The translations under genes and the position numbers were made by a program. A model generated the notes under the pieces. That model did no database searches. It was not told where the DNA came from and saw nothing but the letters and a program-made list of their open reading frames with translations. A DNA stretch of 64,000 nucleotides from Lepidostoma basale. Its lineage: Eukaryota; Arthropoda; Insecta; Trichoptera; Lepidostomatidae. How positions within the stretch are numbered: position 1 is the first letter of the stretch; each line of letters starts with the position of its first letter. This document shows, piece after piece, positions 31,928-41,756 of this stretch. The stretch is from assembly GCA_022606425.2 (NCBI GenBank), contig JAHDVF020000016.1, positions 402,501 to 466,500 on the forward strand. The letters run 5' to 3'.

Positions 31928-34900
31928 CTTTGTCATGTAGCATTTAACAATTTTCCTCTAAAATTTGTAGGTTAGGTTCTTACTATTTTTCAATATTTTC
32001 TATGGTTTTCTTTGGTAACCAATATGATATTCACACGTCCGCCATTAATCACGTTAGTGTCACACACGTCCGCCATTAATCACGTTAGTGTCACTGCGTT
32101 ACGCTCCACGTTTTCTCAGATATAACTGAGCTTCCAGTATTCAGTTACGTTTATTCTGTTCCTAAGTTTTTTCTAATATGTATTGTTAGTGTTAAATTGT
32201 GTTTTAATAATCGTTCCATGCCTAAAATTCGTACAAAAATGTGTTCTCAAACTGTTGTGCAATAGTTTTTAAGTCACCGCCATCTTGTTTCACAACTTCG
32301 TTCCTGTGCTGGCACTTGCTTGGCCGACCGCTCGGTCGCCATCTTGCCCGCCATCTTGCCCGCCATCTTGAAACATACATCGCGAGTGAAGTGACAATCA
32401 GTGAAATAACAGTCTACTCTGTGCCTGATCCATTCCACCATCCAAACACTCGCATTACCTCATCACATACGCTATCACTAACATTCCATCTCCATAACAG
32501 TATACCAGTGTCTCAAAATGCATAAAAAAATTAGCGCAACTGACATGGACGAACTGAACAAATTTATAAAACTAATAACAGAGAAACGCAAAATGAAAAA
32601 TACCGATGTTCAGGTCCTCGGCGAGATTCTCCTTCGCTCTCTCGATAGGGAGGATGTTATCGAGGAGGGACATTCAGTGTCGTACAATCACCCTATCTAC
32701 CGAGAAATGTTGGCATCCTTGCCTGACATAAGACCCCCTTTATCCCACTCTTCAGTTAATGAGAAATCTCAAGTCTCCATCAATGGCCCCTCCATTAACA
32801 ACCATTCAGTTATTACGCCTTCTACTACTCCCGCGCCCTCCTCCTCCTTCTCCGCAAACGATACGGCCAAAAAAATTGTGACCAACTCATTATCTACCAC
32901 AATTACCAGCACCATCTCCACTCCCACCAAACACCTTGTCCAATCAAGATCGTGCTCACCCCCACCAACCTCTGATCATTCTATGGAATGGGAAACGGCA
33001 ACAAACAATCGGAAACGAAAAACATCTGCCTTCCATGACCAAAATTCTTCATCTGAAAGCCCCTTCCACACTTCGCCAAACAAAATTTCTTCTCACACGA
33101 TTATATCTCCCACTCCCTCTCCTCTTCCTTCCACTTCCCCTTCCACTTCCTCTTCTCTCCCTTCCACTTCCCCTTCCACTTCCTCTTCTCTCCCTTCCAC
33201 TTCCTCTCTCCCCTCCACTTCCTCTCCTCCCCCTTCCTCTTCCTCTTCTCTCCCATCAGACTTTCTCTCGAAAATAACGAGAGTGCCTCCAATCATAATT
33301 TACAAGGCCAACATCAACTGGCCTTCCATCAACGCAGCCCTGATCGAAAATGGTGTTGACTTCGTCGCCAAAAACACAAAGGACTGTATCAATATAACTC
33401 CCAAATCCGCCCTCGCCCACACAATGGCCACCAAACTCCTGATTGAGCGAGGTGAAAAATTCCATTCCTTTAGATTGAATGGCGATAAGCCACTAAAAGC
33501 TGTCATTCGAGATGTTCCCGAATGGGTCTCCACCACCCAATTCCACAACCAGCTCAAGGAACTAGGGTTTCCCATTCTTAAAGTCCAGAGAATGAAAGCC
33601 GGTCCCGAAAGGCGACCCATCGCCATGATGATGGTCGACCTGGAGCGATCGGATCAAGGCAAAAAAATATTTTCCGACCTCCAAGATGTCGACAAATTTA
33701 GGGTGCGGGTGGAGTCACCCCACTCTAAAACAAAATCCAGCCAGTGCTTCAACTGTCAACAGTTCGGTCACGCAACTTCGGGCTGCCACGCTGATCCGAG
33801 GTGCGTGAAGTGCGGACAGAAGCACCACACCTCCACCTGCACAAAATCTCGCAATACTCCGGCCAAATGCGCCCTATGCGCAGGGTCACACCCAGCCAAC
33901 TTCAGTGGGTGTCCAAAGCACCCGAAAAGAACCCAGCCTTGCGGACAAACAAACCCTCAGCCATCACCATCTAAAATAATAAGTACCCCTGCCTTCGTGA
34001 ACACACAATGGCCAGCGCCTTCATATGCCAAGATGGCCGCATCAACTAGCCCCCCCACACAAACATCGATTCCACAAATTTTCCCTCCACAAATTGATCC
34101 TTTCCATGCACTAATCCAAGGTTTTTCAAGCTTGGTTAATGAGCTAAGAAAGACTGTCACCTTCAACGCCATCAACCCATCTAATGTCTAACCCTACACC
34201 TACCCTACCAACCAACCTCCAAGTGGCATTTTGGAACGCGGGTGGTACCCTGCGATCACACCGCCTGGAGGTAGAACACTTCCTCTCGACCTACAACCTT
34301 GACATTCTTCTTGTCACAGAAACGTGGCTTAAACCTAGCCTTCGCTACTCTATCCCTAATTACCTCACCTACCGAACCGACCGCCTTGATAACAAAGGAG
34401 GTGGTACAGCAATCCTAATAAAAAAATCCCTCCAGCATTGCTCCTCAACAACACCTTCTAACATAAATATTGAAACCACTGCTATAGTGATACAAACAAA
34501 AAATTCTGGTCCCCTTAAATTCATTTCCGCCTACTCTCCACCTCGTAGACGATTCACTCCAATAGAACTGGACGATATTTTCTTCGAAAACATTCCCACA
34601 GTCCTAGCTGGAGACCTAAATTCCAAACATGGCGCCTGGCACAGTTTCAAAGATAATAAGAAAGGCAAAGATCTTTTCGACTATTTCCAAAATCGACCAG
34701 ACATATTCATCACAGCTCCCGATACTCCGACAATTTTCAATAAAAATCCAAAACATTCCCCGGACGTCATCGATATTGTCATGACTAAAAACTTTACCCT
34801 CCCTCTCACCCTACAGGTAGTAGACGAACTATCCTCTGATCATATCCCTATACTTATCTACATCTCTGATGAACCATTCCACCGTGACCCCCATTTCCCC

Positions 34901-37900
34901 ACCAGAAATAAAATTAATTGGTATTCTCTTCCCGAAATCATCCACGAAATGATCAAAATCCCAACAAAAATTCCAGACCCAGAATCTCTCGATCAGGTCA
35001 CGAATGAAATGACATTTATCCTACAGTCTGCTCTAAAAAATGCAACCACAGTTGTAGACAACGACATATACAGACCAAATCTACCTGCCGATATCCAACA
35101 GATAATACGCCACAAAAATACCATTAGAAAAAGATGGCAAAAATATCGACAACCTCAGGATAAAACACTTCTCAACAAACTAAACATTGACGTCAAAAAA
35201 GCCATCACCGACTTACGCAATGACCGCTGGATGGATTATCTAGAGTCATTAAACGATGATGACAAGACAGCCTTCTGAAAATTATCCAAAAATCTTCGCA
35301 AACCCCACTCAAGAATCACACCGTTACAAGGTCCAAATGGATTAGTGTACTCCGACGCCGACAGGGCAGAAACATTTGCATCGAGCCTAGAAGATCAATT
35401 CACGACAAATAACGAACATGACAATCCATTATTCGTGGCCTCGATCGAATCTCACGTTTCACAACTCTTAGCCAAAACTCCTTCATCCCCACCGATCCCA
35501 TTCACCTCACCTAGAGAGGTGAAACAACAAATAAAATATCTTAATACCCGCAAATCACCAGGTCCTGACTCAATATCTAACAAAATTCTCAAATCTCTCC
35601 CTCTCAAAGGCATCTGTGCCCTGACAGCGATCTTCAACGCATCCCTTAGACTCCGATACTTCCCGAAACCCTACAAAATCGCAGACGTTATCCTTCTTCC
35701 CAAGCCAGGCAAGGACCCAACAGCTCCTTCAAATCATAGACCAATTAGTCTTCTTCCTTGCACTGGTAAATTGTTGGAAAAACTCATACAATCAAGACTC
35801 AAAACAACACTTCACGAACAGAGTACCATTCCAGATTTTCAACACGGTTTCCGTGCCCAACACTCCACACAACATCAGCTACTTCGTGTAGTTGAACTTA
35901 TTGCCACAAACTTTAACACGCGCAAATTCACCACTTTCTTTTCCCTAGATGTCAGTAAAGCATTCGACCGCGTCTGGCACACCGGCCTGTTATACAAAAT
36001 GGGAAAAGCAAACATCCCACTGCCTATGATTCAACTCATAGCCAGCTTTCTGTCCGATCGCCTTTTCAGCGTCAAAATCAACAAGGCCAAATCCCTTGTA
36101 CGCCCTATCAGAGCAGGAGTTCCCCAAGGTTCAGTAATGGCTCCTACTCTGTTCAACATCTACTGCAGTGATATCCCTCTTCCCCGAGATCAGAACACCC
36201 ACATTGCCCAATTCGCTGACGATACGGGCATCATCTCCAGTGCTAAAAGGCCGCTTCTCGCGACCCGCAGGGTGCAAAAACAGGCCGATGTGCTAGAGGT
36301 GTGGTGCAGAAACTGGCGCATTACCATCAATCCGAGTAAAAGCGCAGCGACCCTTTTCAGTAAAAGACACATTCCTCCAAACATTCCCAACATAAAAATG
36401 TTCGGCCAAGACGTTCCTTGGACCAAAACAATCAAATACCTTGGGGTTACCTTGGATTCTAAGCTGACATGGAGGCCACACATTACAAATAAAGTCAAAG
36501 CCGCGTCAAAAGCAATCTCAGCCCTCTACCCAATGTTAGCTAGAAACAGTAAACTAAGCATCGACAATAAACTCCTGATATACAAAACGGTTATAAGGCC
36601 GATCTTCACTTATGCAGCCCCAATCTGGGGCTATGCAGCTTCGAGTCACATACAAAAACTCCAAATCCTGCAAAATAAGGCTATCCGTTTATCGCTTGGT
36701 GCGCCTTCATGGACCAGGATTACACAACTGCACCTAGAATCGGGAATCCCGATGATAGATGAATTCATTCTGAAACTTGCCGAACGTTTTTACAAAGGAC
36801 TCCCTTCACATCCCAACCCCACAATAAAAGACCTCTCTAATTACGACCCAAACACTTCCAGCCGCCACAAGCGCCCAAAATCGATTCTCCTTCAGAGGAA
36901 CACTCCGGGCCACACAAATCATGCCCCCGAATAAACTAACAACCCACCAAATCACCTTCCAACAATGTTCCCATCAGACGTAAGAGGAATAGCCACATGA
37001 GCTGAACCTCTGTAAGCCAGAAGATCCAAGTCCAAGTCCAAGTCTTTGGTAACCAATACTCGATAACTTATCGTTAGCCCGTAATTATGCCCGTATGCGT
37101 CATATTCTTCTTCTCCGGTCTCAATCTAAAGATTGGTCTGCAGCAAGGCGACGCATCTCTTCTTCCACTCCGCTTGGTCCTCGGCAACTCTCTTCAACTC
37201 CGCATCAGAGATGCAGCCCATATCTCGGCAAATCTGGTCTAGGTACTCCTAGCGAGGTCAGCATCTGCCAATCGATCCCTCGATCATTACCTCCAATACA
37301 TCATGCAGGAAACATTCGTGTCGCAACACATGACCAATCCATTTCGCGCGCCTCTCCGCTATGGTGTTCAACATGTGCCTATTATCTTCAACTCTGCATT
37401 CAGCATCCTATTATGATAGTTATTGCACCCAATCGTTCATCAATTTGAAAAACATGGGCAAAAATATTATAAACATGCAAATAATTTATGAAAAAACGTT
37501 TTCAGCCATTATCGGTTTTGTACTTAGGATTAATAAAAATTTTAAATTTTGGATGTTTGTCGATGGTCAAATGCACTTCATAACATGGACATATATAGGA
37601 TGCGCGAATGACCCTAGAACCCTTTCAAAATATATTATTTATTTATGAAAAAATGTGGTTTCCAGATGGGTCCCTTGGACGGAGGGACGGACGGAGGGCT
37701 GACGTTCACATCGCCCCGCTGGCGGCTGGCTGCGCCCGCAGGGGTGACGTCGCACGCGCCCCGACGCCCAGACCACCGCGCCGCTTCTTTCTACTACCCC
37801 GACCTCAAGGAACTTCCGCAAATGGCTGAGATTCAGTTCACTAAAGTATGTCACAACTAACTACCTACTTACTTTGGGTTTTAGTTTCAATCCCAGGGAT

Positions 37901-40900
37901 TTGTTTGCAGCAAAGTCAAATATCTTTTTGCTGGTTCTTGGGATGCCATTTGAACATTTAATGTGGTTGTTTTGCGATGCTTTCCACATATTTCTATAAA
38001 GCAGGTTATTTGAGCCCACTTACGGCATGCAAATGTTAAGTTATTGATATTCTCATAATAGGTGCTAGGTAGCGAATCTATCGCCATTTAATTGTAACAG
38101 ACCAAAGATAGCGTGATTTTTTTTTCATCCTATCATTGCCGGATATCATATCCCGGAACTTCATTCTAGCAGTCATAGCTATTGCCACTCTGTCACACGA
38201 AGACCATCAACTGAAGATGGAGACTGCAATGATCTTCGAAACGTCGGCCGAGGGAAACAAGTTACACGAATATATCAAAGATCCAAAAAACGTACATCAC
38301 ATACTCGGTCATTTTATATGTTTCATCAAAAATTCCAGTAATAGGTGTTCGATACGTAATTTTGAAGTTAAAATTTACTTTATCAATAGCTATAGTTTCA
38401 TGTTTTTTCCAGTTGAAAGAGTACGACTATGAGGACGTGGTTGAAGACCAGACAGAAGACAATATTCTCCTCAGATCGAATGGAAATGAGACGGTCGACA
38501 TAGAGATGGTCACAGTCAATACGACTTTAGAAAATTCAACCTACATTGATACAGAAACAGACAGAAGCATCGTTCTCAAGATTGAAAAGTAATTACGCAT
38601 TTTCATCCTAAACAAATTCACTAACAAATCTTCGTGCTGTTTCTCCGGAGGGTTAGGCAAAGAGGATGGACCCGCCTTACAGTTCTGTCCTGGCATACTT
38701 CTCTAACTTCCTATACATTCATGCATCGTAACATGCACACTCGTCGATTTTTCCGACTTTGAATGTGGCCGCCTTTAAGTATTTGATTAATTTGGTCATG
38801 CCAAGCTCTACTTGGTCTACCACGGCTTCTCTTTCCACTCACACTGCTTGTATACAACATTTTAAGTATTTTTTTATTCCATTCGTTCCATATGTCAAAA
38901 CCGTCTCTGGGATATTTTTTTAAAATTACTTATGATGCAATCATCTGCCTTACATTTCTTCCTAATTTTGTCGTTCGGTAATCTATCATATATCGTTTTC
39001 ACGCAAATTCTTCTCAGTGATCTCATTTCTACGGCATTTATCCTACTTTCATCCTTTTTTGCCAGTCCAAGCTTCATTTTTATACTATAAGGTTGGCACT
39101 AGAACTCCATTATTTTCATCCTGACAACGAGTATATCTTTGATTTTAAGAATATTTCCCAGTTAGGGTACGGCCACACCGAAGTGCCAGAGTAGGAGTCA
39201 AAATGAACACCTGACGAACCATCGAATGGCGCACTATGGGACCGGCCACACTATAGTGATCACAAGCGAAATGCGTCTTGACTCCTACCCTGGCACTCTG
39301 GTGTGGCCGTACCTTAACGAATTCTGTGCTTGTACAAGTAATTCTAATAGTTTTATATTTCAGGGCCGTTATTTCTAATTCTACAGATGCAATACTTAAA
39401 AGCATTAAGTTCAACTACGGGCTGAATAAGAGTCAGTTTTCTGCTAAGATGTTTCGTCCCAAGATAACATACGCAACTCCAAAAGAAAGTACGTGGAATT
39501 ATTTGAAATAACAATATAATTTATTTTGTTATAGTATTTAATAAAGTAAAACTACTCTAGACCGTACAATTGTTAATTGCCAATTGAGAAATACTAGGAA
39601 TTAAAATATGTTTTCATTTCTTCTATATTCGCCGTCACTATTTGTTGTGGATTTAAATCTGAGAAAATATAATTACAATTGGTATTACAATACATTATTT
39701 CACTTAACACAGACATGTTTCGGTTATAACATAACCTTTATCTAATTAATACGAATGGTCAATTTTCTATAAGTTTTATTATGTTTTATGGGAATCACAT
39801 GTTTCACCCTTCTAAGGCATTATCAAATGCCTTAAAAGGGCGAAACATGTCATTTCTATAAATAAAATAAAACTTCTAAAAAAACAGACGTTTTTATTCG
39901 TATTAATTATTTAATGTGGAGTTTTACACCATTGTTCAAGAAACAATAAATAACCTTTATCGATTACACAATTATAACTTATTGCGTTAAAATTGTGTAC
40001 ATCGATAAAGGTTACTTGTAACCAAAACATGTATGTGTTAAGTGAAGAAAGTGTTGTTATTCTTCTTAAAGTGCCCTGTCAGGTCCCCCCGACGTTGGCG
40101 ATCACTCTGGTAAACTCTTCCCTATCCTGCGCTGTCCGGAATAGTTGTTATACCAAGTGTAATTATATTTACTCACATTATTTTTTCGAGTTCATAATGA
40201 GAACACATTTATTATTTCTTGAACGATAATGTAAAACTCCATTTCAAATAATGAATACGAATGCTAAGGGCCGTAATAAGGCGAAACATGTTCCCAAAAA
40301 ATAAAATAAAACTTTAGAAAACAGACGTTTTCATATTTTTCAAAACAATAGCATTTTAAGATAATCTAATGATTTTACACAAATCTCTCGACGACAGACT
40401 GGAGAAGATTTGTATCTTCTTCTGCTCAATTAGCTCGGGTATGTAGACAGTTTGATTCTCAACTTATTGAAGGCAAAGGCACAAACACTGTGGAATCCTA
40501 TAGTAAGAATATAATTGAATATATTTGAAAACATAATTAATAATCAGATTTCTCCTTTTACTCCTTTCTCCTTAAATACTCCCTCTACATTTAATCTCCC
40601 ATTCCCAATCAAATGCAAATTAATCATTTATTAATTTCTATATAAATTATGTCTTTTTAAATGTGTGTATTTCTAAATTACCATTTTTTATATTATCATC
40701 ATGTATTATTATTATTTATCAGTTCTGACTGTTAAAAAAAAAATTATTAGTACTTATAACAAATAGCCCAGGTTAATTTTTAAATTTGAATTATTGTATC
40801 GAATTTTAAATGCGTTTTTATATTAGTCTCGCATTGTTTAGTTTTTATTAAATTTTACGCCTGAAGATGGAGGTATCCTCCGAAACATGTTGTGTTTTTT

Positions 40901-41244
40901 AATATTTTTTTAGTAATAAGTGGATTGAACAAAGTTATTTTCAATTTTCTGAATTTGTTTCTCGTTACATTTGATAATGCCTTAGAAGGCGGAACATGTC
41001 ATTCTTATAAAACGTAATCTAGAATAGAAACGTTATCATTCGTATTAATTCTTTTACATAGAGTTTCACATCATTCAAGAAACAAATAATTATATTTTTT
41101 AACTGTTTGAATACATTATTATGCATCTATTTTACAGGTCAGAAAACGTCTCCTGTCAACAGTAACCTGATGAAGTCATTTATTAATATCATGAAGAAGA
41201 GTAACTCCACATCTCCTCAGCGCTCTTCATACTTCAGCTGGTGA
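30052..41244 (+). CDS. Spondin-domain protein, 5' incomplete (six exons)
   Basis: Six exons (30052-30260, 31468-31572, 37666-37845, 38413-38588, 39364-39488, 41138-41244) join in one frame with AG and GT at every internal boundary, giving about 298 residues and a TGA stop. The first half is the spondin domain known from Spondin-1, Spondin-2 (mindin) and fly M-spondin: secreted matrix proteins that bind cell surfaces. Diagnostic stretches are AEEFFVDANHS-like, VPSPDWFIGV, DGGTDGGLTFTSP and SFYYPDLKELP. The tail has five N-glycosylation sequons (NET, NTT and NST in exon 4, NST in exons 5 and 6; NLT lies in exon 2) and no thrombospondin repeat. The exon before 30052, with start and signal peptide, was not found in the window. 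Family assignment is secure; orthology within it is not. Confidence 0.88.
30500..30990 (-). mobile_element. LINE relic in spondin intron
   Basis: On the minus strand, decayed text resembles the C-terminal part of the 23960-24800 LINE (RAL.RTPMFW, LP..APTSIV, RKSNSDVESNRLGFG), followed by a UTR ending at about 30510. Many stops are present. Confidence 0.55.
31468..31572 (+). CDS. Spondin exon 2
   Basis: 105 bp, phase 0 at both ends, between TCTGTAG and GTAAGT. It encodes VSVVCRMVPSPDWFIGVSSV, then DLCYAGEWLDNLTIS. The VPSPDWF.GV..LDLC core is the most conserved part of the spondin domain. Confidence 0.92.
31882..31924. repeat. Poly(T) tract
   Basis: An almost uninterrupted run of about 40 T follows (TA)n. 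It probably marks an old poly(A) tail in reverse, or simple expansion. Confidence 0.9.
32009..32024. repeat. 16-bp target-site duplication, left
   Basis: TCTTTGGTAACCAATA, repeated perfectly at 37043-37058, brackets the Jockey element. Confidence 0.93.
32032..32093 (+). promoter_or_regulatory. 31-bp tandem repeat in Jockey 5' UTR
   Basis: The unit CACACGTCCGCCATTAATCA plus CGTTAGTGT occurs twice at 31-bp spacing, right at the 5' end. Non-LTR elements carry internal promoters here, so a promoter role is plausible but not shown. Confidence 0.6.
32518..34191 (+). CDS. Jockey ORF1, gag-like nucleic-acid-binding protein
   Basis: 557 residues, intact. The N-terminal third is Ser/Thr/Pro-rich, with an almost pure (S/T/P) minisatellite-coded tract at about residues 197-245. 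Three zinc knuckles follow at about residues 408-465: CFNCQQFGHATSGC, CVKCGQKHHTSTC and CALCAGSHPANFSGC, preceded by a region typical of the PRE_C2HC domain of Jockey gags. The product is expected to bind the element's RNA. The stop overlaps the start of ORF2 by eight bases (ATGTCTAA). The start at 32518 is the first in-frame ATG; another ATG nine codons later is possible. Confidence 0.9.
   Translation: MHKKISATDMDELNKFIKLITEKRKMKNTDVQVLGEILLRSLDREDVIEEGHSVSYNHPIYREMLASLPDIRPPLSHSSVNEKSQVSINGPSINNHSVITPSTTPAPSSSFSANDTAKKIVTNSLSTTITSTISTPTKHLVQSRSCSPPPTSDHSMEWETATNNRKRKTSAFHDQNSSSESPFHTSPNKISSHTIISPTPSPLPSTSPSTSSSLPSTSPSTSSSLPSTSSLPSTSSPPPSSSSSLPSDFLSKITRVPPIIIYKANINWPSINAALIENGVDFVAKNTKDCINITPKSALAHTMATKLLIERGEKFHSFRLNGDKPLKAVIRDVPEWVSTTQFHNQLKELGFPILKVQRMKAGPERRPIAMMMVDLERSDQGKKIFSDLQDVDKFRVRVESPHSKTKSSQCFNCQQFGHATSGCHADPRCVKCGQKHHTSTCTKSRNTPAKCALCAGSHPANFSGCPKHPKRTQPCGQTNPQPSPSKIISTPAFVNTQWPAPSYAKMAASTSPPTQTSIPQIFPPQIDPFHALIQGFSSLVNELRKTVTFNAINPSNV
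34184..36934 (+). pseudogene. Jockey ORF2, endonuclease-reverse transcriptase with one TGA
   Basis: The frame is open from 34184 to 36934 except for TGA at 35276-35278. The endonuclease shows VAFWNAGG, LLVTETWL, LAGDLNSKHGAW and SSDHIPI. The RT shows SLDVSKAFDRVWH, GVPQGSVMAPTLFNIY, the active-site box FADD and YLGVTLDSKLTW. The C-terminus has the usual PIWGYA and LQNKAIR region. The stop falls where related proteins have Trp before the KL.KNL.K segment, so a TGG to TGA change is the simplest explanation. Length (916 codons) is normal for Jockey ORF2. Confidence 0.92.
37043..37058. repeat. 16-bp target-site duplication, right
   Basis: Perfect copy of the left TSD TCTTTGGTAACCAATA. The Jockey tail (TCCAAG)n ends directly before it. 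Confidence 0.93.
37090..37420 (-). mobile_element. LINE-R 3' end in spondin intron
   Basis: The minus strand reads MLNTIAERRARWIGHVLRHE-like text, then a GRP..-type stretch and RVAEDQAEWKKRCVALLQTN-like closing. The + strand complement contains CTCCGCTTGGTCCTCGGCAA. It is better preserved than the copy at 926-1200. Confidence 0.75.
37666..37845 (+). CDS. Spondin exon 3
   Basis: 180 bp, phase 0 at both ends, between GGTTTCCAG and GTATGT. It encodes MGPLDGGTDGGLTFTSPRWR, then ASFYYPDLKELPQMAEIQFT with a final K. The segment between these two is GC-rich and unusually Ala/Arg/Pro-rich (RLAAPAGVTSHAPRRPDHR). Bases 37680-37800 are markedly GC-richer than the intron around them. Confidence 0.92.
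37870..38210 (-). mobile_element. tRNA-derived SINE, long form
   Basis: A diverged, minus-strand copy of the SINE at 52463-52867. The head lies at the right end (box-like text complementary to ATTGCCACTCTGTCACACGA) and the 3' block at the left (complement of TGGTTCTTGGGATGCC). Confidence 0.7.
38211..38245 (+). ncRNA. Hammerhead-like motif in spondin intron 3
   Basis: CTGAAGA, stem II GGAGA/TCTTC (five pairs with one wobble), GAAA, the palindrome ACGT, then C. The core is perfect. Stem I is not evident. It directly abuts the SINE head at 38210 and lies on the transcribed strand of the host gene. Confidence 0.5.
38413..38588 (+). CDS. Spondin gene exon 4 (acidic, sequon-rich)
   Basis: It follows TTTTTTCCAG and encodes LKEYDYEDVVEDQTEDNILL, then RSNGNETVDIEMVTVNTTLE and NSTYIDTETDRSIVLKIEK. 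The start LKEY continues the spondin domain end. The donor GTAATT leaves two codon bases. Reading on past the donor gives an immediate stop (TAA), which supports the splice. Confidence 0.82.
38625..39135 (-). mobile_element. LINE-T copy in spondin intron 4
   Basis: The minus strand carries the decayed C-terminal domain and upstream text (KKDESRINAVEMRSLRRICV, then YDRLPNDKIRKKCKADDC). The (TTAG)n tail is not preserved. Confidence 0.75.
39165..39313. mobile_element. 149-bp Harbinger-like MITE
   Basis: The ends GGGTACGGCCACACC and GGTGTGGCCGTACC are inverted. Inner parts (AGTGCCAGAGTAGGAGTCAA and its inverse) continue the palindrome to about 40 bp. TTA flanks both sides (39162-39164 and 39314-39316), the usual TSD of PIF/Harbinger elements. 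It ends 50 bp before spondin exon 5. Confidence 0.75.
39364..39488 (+). CDS. Spondin gene exon 5
   Basis: It follows TATATTTCAG, completes the split Lys codon and encodes AVISNSTDAILKSIKFNYGL, then NKSQFSAKMFRPKITYATPK with E. The donor is GTACGT. It is not a recognised domain. A 149-bp MITE ends 50 bp upstream of this exon. Confidence 0.75.
39600..40045. repeat. PAL-2 element split by PAL-1
   Basis: The left arm 39600-39742 and right arm 39962-40045 are inverted copies (TTCACTTAACACAGACATGT on the left, ACATGTATGTGTTAAGTGAA on the right). A PAL-1 copy has inserted between them. The right-arm motif has AAAA in place of GAAA. Confidence 0.7.
39743..39949. repeat. PAL-1 copy with perfect 12-bp TSD
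   Basis: ATAACCTTTATC occurs at 39731-39742 and 39950-39961, immediately outside a 207-bp PAL-1 palindrome. This fixes the ends of PAL-1 and shows that it moves with long target duplications. The minus-strand motif (39796-39826) has TTGATAA and GAAA but G at the cleavage position. Confidence 0.85.
40065..40165 (-). mobile_element. LINE-F fragment
   Basis: On the minus strand the text resembles FRTAQDREEFTRVIANVGGT-type ends; the + strand holds CCGACGTTGGCGATCACTCT. Confidence 0.65.
40206..40345. repeat. PAL-1 copy, centre deleted
   Basis: It starts with TTATTATTTCTTGAAC, the full left terminus of PAL-1, and ends with AAAACAGACGTTTTCAT. The centre has lost the hairpin between the two motifs; GCGAAACATGTT remains. 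Confidence 0.65.
40857..40895 (+). ncRNA. Hammerhead-like motif with stem I
   Basis: Stem I ACGC/GTGT (four pairs, one wobble), core CTGAAGA, stem II GGAGG/CCTCC (five perfect pairs, TAT loop), GAAA, the palindrome ACATGT, then T at the cleavage position. All conserved core positions are met. It lies in the last spondin intron on the sense strand. The surrounding repeat family is otherwise uncharacterised. Confidence 0.6.
40970..41085 (+). repeat. PAL-1 right half
   Basis: ACATTTGATAATGCCTTAGA to TTCAAGAAACAAATAAT. GAAA has become GGAA, so the motif is dead. It ends 53 bp before the last spondin exon. Confidence 0.7.
41138..41244 (+). CDS. Spondin gene terminal exon
   Basis: It follows ATTTTACAG and completes a split Ser codon. 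It encodes QKTSPVNSNLMKSFINIMKK, then SNSTSPQRSSYFSW and TGA. Frame and phase match exon 5. The function of this basic, Ser-rich tail is unknown. Confidence 0.75.
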
Positions 41245-41755
41245 TCAACTCACGTAAGATACATTTAAAACAATGCTTTTACGTAGAAATTCATCATATA
41301 AAATTGTATGGTATATTAATTTTATTATAATAATTTGTCATGCATCTTATGTTTCTCGCTCTTTTTATTATTTTATTGTGTATATCTAACTTGTATCTTT
41401 AGTGTATTGGGAAAAAATCTGTAATGCTTTGGTAATATTTAAAAAATGAATTGAAATGAAATAATCTGTCATATGAATTACAACCATTAAAACATAACAA
41501 TGTCAAGTTTTTTATCTCTTCTAGAATCAATTGATGTTATACCGCTGACGTGCAATATGCTCTGGACAAAACTAATCTATTTGGATAATTGGCCACGATA
41601 CCCTCAGTTCCAGGAAATACATAGGATCACTGCTACATCCGGTCGTGATATATTAAATACTACATATTTTATGACATTTGTACATATTATATATTTTTAA
41701 ATTAAGCACTCAGTTTGTAGTTACACATTACAAATTAATAAATATAGTTCTGACA
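41245..41755 (+). other. Probable 3' UTR and downstream of spondin gene
   Basis: AT-rich sequence after the stop. An AATAAA lies at about 41736 and could serve as poly(A) signal; none is closer in good context. A 66-codon frame at 41500-41700 looks accidental. Confidence 0.45.
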
Positions 41756-41756
41756 T

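Larger units (their letters stand above)
32025..37042 (+). mobile_element. Nearly full-length Jockey-type non-LTR retrotransposon
   Basis: About 5.0 kb between perfect 16-bp TSDs, inserted in the large intron between spondin exons 2 and 3, same strand as the gene. The order is 5' UTR with a 31-bp tandem repeat, ORF1 (gag-like), ORF2 (endonuclease and RT), a 3' UTR of about 90 bp and a short (TCCAAG)n tail. A complete TSD and nearly open reading frames indicate a recent insertion. It is disabled by one nonsense change in ORF2. A scrap of another copy lies at 473-592. Confidence 0.93.

Noticed and set aside
32241..32525. 95-codon frame in the Jockey 5' UTR
   Set aside because: It overlaps the ORF1 start, has no conserved motif and contains short repeats; at most an upstream frame.
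33093..33296. Minus-strand Glu/Gly-rich frames opposite Jockey ORF1
   Set aside because: They are the complement of the Ser/Thr/Pro minisatellite tract of ORF1.
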